Shown in pieces: positions 33,283 through 35,478 of a stretch of DNA of 35,478 nucleotides. Position numbers and translations under genes: made by a program. Origin of the DNA: Candidatus Omnitrophota bacterium (GTDB taxonomy: Bacteria > Omnitrophota > Gorgyraeia > Zapsychrales > Zapsychraceae); contig JAGLQN010000080.1 in assembly GCA_023136835.1 (NCBI GenBank), forward strand, positions 1 to 35,478, read 5' to 3'. Numbering within the stretch: the stretch's first letter is position 1; every line of letters begins with the position of its first letter. The notes under the pieces are model-generated. The model saw only the letters and a list, made by a program, of their open reading frames with translations, made no database searches and was not told where the DNA came from.

Positions 33283-33887
33283 TACATATTCCCTCCCTTG
33301 GGTACCATATATGACTGTTCCAATTTTTTCGATGTAACCCGTATAGTCTTCTTTTCCTGATATGAATCGATTCTAACAGGTGTAACCAGATAGCAAACTG
33401 ATGTTTTGTAAGTCTTATCCTGAAAAGTCGTCCAGATTTTGGTAATATCATCCAGATTGAGTGGACAAATAGTTATATGTAACTCATCTTCTTCATTCTG
33501 GTTCAGAGTTCCTCTCAGGAGTTCTCCCTTCATTATAGAATTATCATATAATACCTGCATAGCCCTGCCAAGAATGCTGTGTTGTTGTTTTGTTCTTTCA
33601 GTCTTATCGGGAATCCCAGAAGGATGAGATGTTAAAATGTAATAAAGATCAAGCTGTAGCGGAGGATATTTCTGCCATTGTGTTGATTCTGACATTCGCA
33701 CATTTTGATTTTTCATATAAACGTTTTCATTGATTTGATATAGAAACATCGACAGAAGTACATTATCGGTAGTTTCAATCTCACCAGGAGAAATAAGCAT
33801 GATTGAATCCTTAATGTCAGGCATTTGCTCACCCAGTAGTTCAATCAATGTTGTGCCAACGTCAGCTATTGCTGTATATTCATACAT
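33282..33887 (-). CDS. DUF4255 (Pvc16/Afp16-like) tube terminator protein
   Basis: The 201-residue protein matches DUF4255 through its length: YTAIADVGTTLIELLGEQMP at the start, LLSMFLYQINENVYMKNQN, YPPLQLDLYYILTSHPSG, then HSILGRAMQVLYDNSIMKGE and ELHITICPLNLDDITKIWTT. Pvc16/Afp16 carry this domain and cap the distal end of tube and sheath, where they stop polymerisation. It follows the ATPase gene by 85 bases and is coupled to the beta protein downstream. Confidence 0.9.
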   Translation of the reverse strand: MYEYTAIADVGTTLIELLGEQMPDIKDSIMLISPGEIETTDNVLLSMFLYQINENVYMKNQNVRMSESTQWQKYPPLQLDLYYILTSHPSGIPDKTERTKQQHSILGRAMQVLYDNSIMKGELLRGTLNQNEEDELHITICPLNLDDITKIWTTFQDKTYKTSVCYLVTPVRIDSYQEKKTIRVTSKKLEQSYMVPKGGNM

Positions 33888-33972
33888 AAATAAGCCCTCT
33901 TATTCTCAGGGTAATATCCTTTTTTGCTTTCTAAAATATCTAATTGTGTTGTGATTTAATAGATAGATTTCC

Positions 33973-35469
33973 TCATTTTACCAGTGCGTAATACTCTCCA
34001 AAGTCACCAAAGGTACACAGCTTCCCCATCTTCTGGAATTCCCGTTTTGTAGCTCTGATAATATGCTCCATCCTGACTTCATCTGAGTCACCGGCAGCCA
34101 GAAAAGCTGCATTCAGGGCAATATTTTTAATATTACCGCCTGTGATCTTGAATTTTGAAAGGAAGCTGTAATCCACATCATCATTAATAGGTGTATCACC
34201 AGGGAATATGTGAGTCCAAATTCTTTCTCTGAGATCTTCCTCAGGTGAGGTAAATTCTACTGCAAAATGCATCCTGCGAAGGAATGCCTCATCGATGTTG
34301 GCTTTGAAGTTACTTGCAAGGATCACTATTCCTTCATGTTCCTCCATCTTCTGTAGCAGATAATTTGTCTCAATATTCGCATATCGGTCATGCGCATCCT
34401 TCACCTCGGATCGCTTGCCAAATAGAGCATCTGCCTCATCAAAGAACAGGATCGCATTGCTGGTTTCAGCTTCAAGAAAGATCTTCTTGAGAATCTTCTC
34501 TGTTTCGCCGATATACTTGCTGACCACGGAGGATAAGTCGATCTTATAGAGGTCAAGCCCTGACTCTTTCGCTATCACCTCAGCAGCCATTGTCTTGCCG
34601 GCACCTGATGATCCTGAAAAAAGGACATTTAATCCTTTACCAAGGGATAATTTCGCATCAAATCCCCAGTCAATATAAACCTTTCCTTTGTATTTGATGT
34701 ATCCGGATACTTCTCTTAACTGTGCTTCAATATCCTTAGGAAGTACGATATCCTCCCACGTATAGCGCGGAGGGATATTTTTTGCAAAAGCAGAAAGGCT
34801 CTTATTTGACTGAGCTTTGCAACCGCGATATAGATTTTCCATGGATATGGCAGGATTTTCAGGTTTCTTCACTATTGCGAGATTGCGAGCTGAGGATATG
34901 GCATCTTCTATCTGACCGCCACTGAAGTTAAACTTGCTGGCAAGAGCATCAATATCCAGATCAGGAACGTTTTCTTTCAATAATTTCTCCCACAACTTTT
35001 TACGCAATTCAAATGAAGGAATGGGAAATGCCTCGGAAATAAAGCCATGTTTCTCCAAAACACTTGCTGGCGTATAAGGCAGCTCACCTGCCAGAAATAT
35101 CCAGTTTTCAAAGAGGTCAAGCTCCTGAAACAGACCAGCAACATTAATTTCTGCTTCTTTCTCAAGTAAAACACCAAATCCATCGAGATATAATGATGAG
35201 TTCTGCAGACGGGCTTCACGGATAATGATCCTTAAAGTATCCAGAGGATCTTCTTTCATGAATACGTTTGAATCCACCACAAGCAGAGGCATTCCTAGTT
35301 CTTTACAGATTATCCCCGCAGTCAATTTCTTTCCAGTGCCGTATGCCCCGTGGAAATAGAATATTGGATTGCCGATATTTGCGCGATGTTTTAATAGCTC
35401 CACGAATGCCTTTTTTTTACTATCAGGAATAATTAAATCATTAAAAGATCTTGTTAGCTCGTTTTTCAT
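33973..35469 (-). CDS. AAA+ ATPase of the eCIS (Afp15/Pvc15-like)
   Basis: The 498-residue protein has two ATPase-like halves. The N-terminal half (about 1-200) carries a degenerate P-loop, GAYGTGKK at 41-48, and looks inactive. The C-terminal half is a classical AAA+ module: Walker A GSSGAGKT at 286-293, Walker B LFFDEADALFG at 341-351, sensor ILASN near 385 and arginine-finger region FLRRMHF near 397. An ATPase of this kind is a hallmark of eCIS and is needed for assembly or cargo handling. The start at ATG 35469 lies nine bases from the window edge; the frame stays open upstream, so a slightly longer protein is possible. Confidence 0.9.
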   Translation of the reverse strand: MKNELTRSFNDLIIPDSKKKAFVELLKHRANIGNPIFYFHGAYGTGKKLTAGIICKELGMPLLVVDSNVFMKEDPLDTLRIIIREARLQNSSLYLDGFGVLLEKEAEINVAGLFQELDLFENWIFLAGELPYTPASVLEKHGFISEAFPIPSFELRKKLWEKLLKENVPDLDIDALASKFNFSGGQIEDAISSARNLAIVKKPENPAISMENLYRGCKAQSNKSLSAFAKNIPPRYTWEDIVLPKDIEAQLREVSGYIKYKGKVYIDWGFDAKLSLGKGLNVLFSGSSGAGKTMAAEVIAKESGLDLYKIDLSSVVSKYIGETEKILKKIFLEAETSNAILFFDEADALFGKRSEVKDAHDRYANIETNYLLQKMEEHEGIVILASNFKANIDEAFLRRMHFAVEFTSPEEDLRERIWTHIFPGDTPINDDVDYSFLSKFKITGGNIKNIALNAAFLAAGDSDEVRMEHIIRATKREFQKMGKLCTFGDFGEYYALVK

Positions 35470-35478
35470 TGTTGAATA

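Overview
The window is most of one contractile-injection-system locus (extracellular CIS, eCIS; a phage-tail-like particle of the Afp/PVC class) plus a cluster of its probable cargo proteins. Every gene I can support lies on the minus strand, so transcription runs from the right edge towards base 1. The host cannot be fixed from the sequence. AT-rich DNA, strong GGAGG ribosome-binding sites, T-rich gene ends without clear GC hairpins and AT-rich TATA-like boxes would suit a Methanosarcina/Methanoperedens-like archaeon. The cassette promoters can equally be read as bacterial -35/-10 boxes, so the archaeal reading is tentative.

Structural half (about 35.5 to 11.1 kb, in transcription order): AAA+ ATPase; DUF4255 cap/terminator protein; a carboxypeptidase-regulatory-like beta protein; then, after a 262-bp gap with its own TATA-like box, a coiled-coil protein; sheath; tube protein 1; a zinc-ribbon tail-assembly-chaperone-like protein starting at TTG; a 59-codon DUF6760-like frame with no ordinary start codon; tube protein 2; a 356-residue eCIS protein with a conserved C-terminus; LysM/CIS-tube adaptor; gp27-like hub; gp5/VgrG-like spike; PAAR tip; gp25-like wedge; a giant gpJ-like wedge with an inserted lectin-like propeller; a second gpJ-like wedge; a gpI-like tail protein carrying NHL repeats; two paralogous probable surface proteins; and a YkgJ-type cysteine-cluster protein. 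Many genes overlap or nearly touch, so this is one operon or a few.

Cargo half (about 11.0 to 0 kb): seven loci whose products begin with the same module, with signature LQRT(I/A)GNQAV.RL followed in most by [21 protein letters not shown]. Most then carry a variable number of acidic repeats and a DUF4157 ('eCIS core') domain with an HELTH or HEGWH zinc motif. The 3' ends differ: second metallopeptidase-like domain plus CARDB, OmpA-like plus an unknown domain, an NlpC/P60-like domain (gene broken by frameshifts), or a lysozyme-like domain. Two loci are decayed, one is cut by the window edge and one ends right after its zinc motif. Leader-plus-promoter blocks are duplicated without indels (1-407 with 10109-10515; 987-1380 with 3797-4190), so cargo is being diversified by copying a 5' cassette and changing the 3' end.

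Together: the particle is built from a sheath/tube trunk, a hub-spike-PAAR tip and two gpJ-like wedges decorated with propeller and Ig-like modules that could bind targets. The leader-tagged proteins are the probable payload, and two of them look like peptidoglycan hydrolases, which points to bacterial targets.
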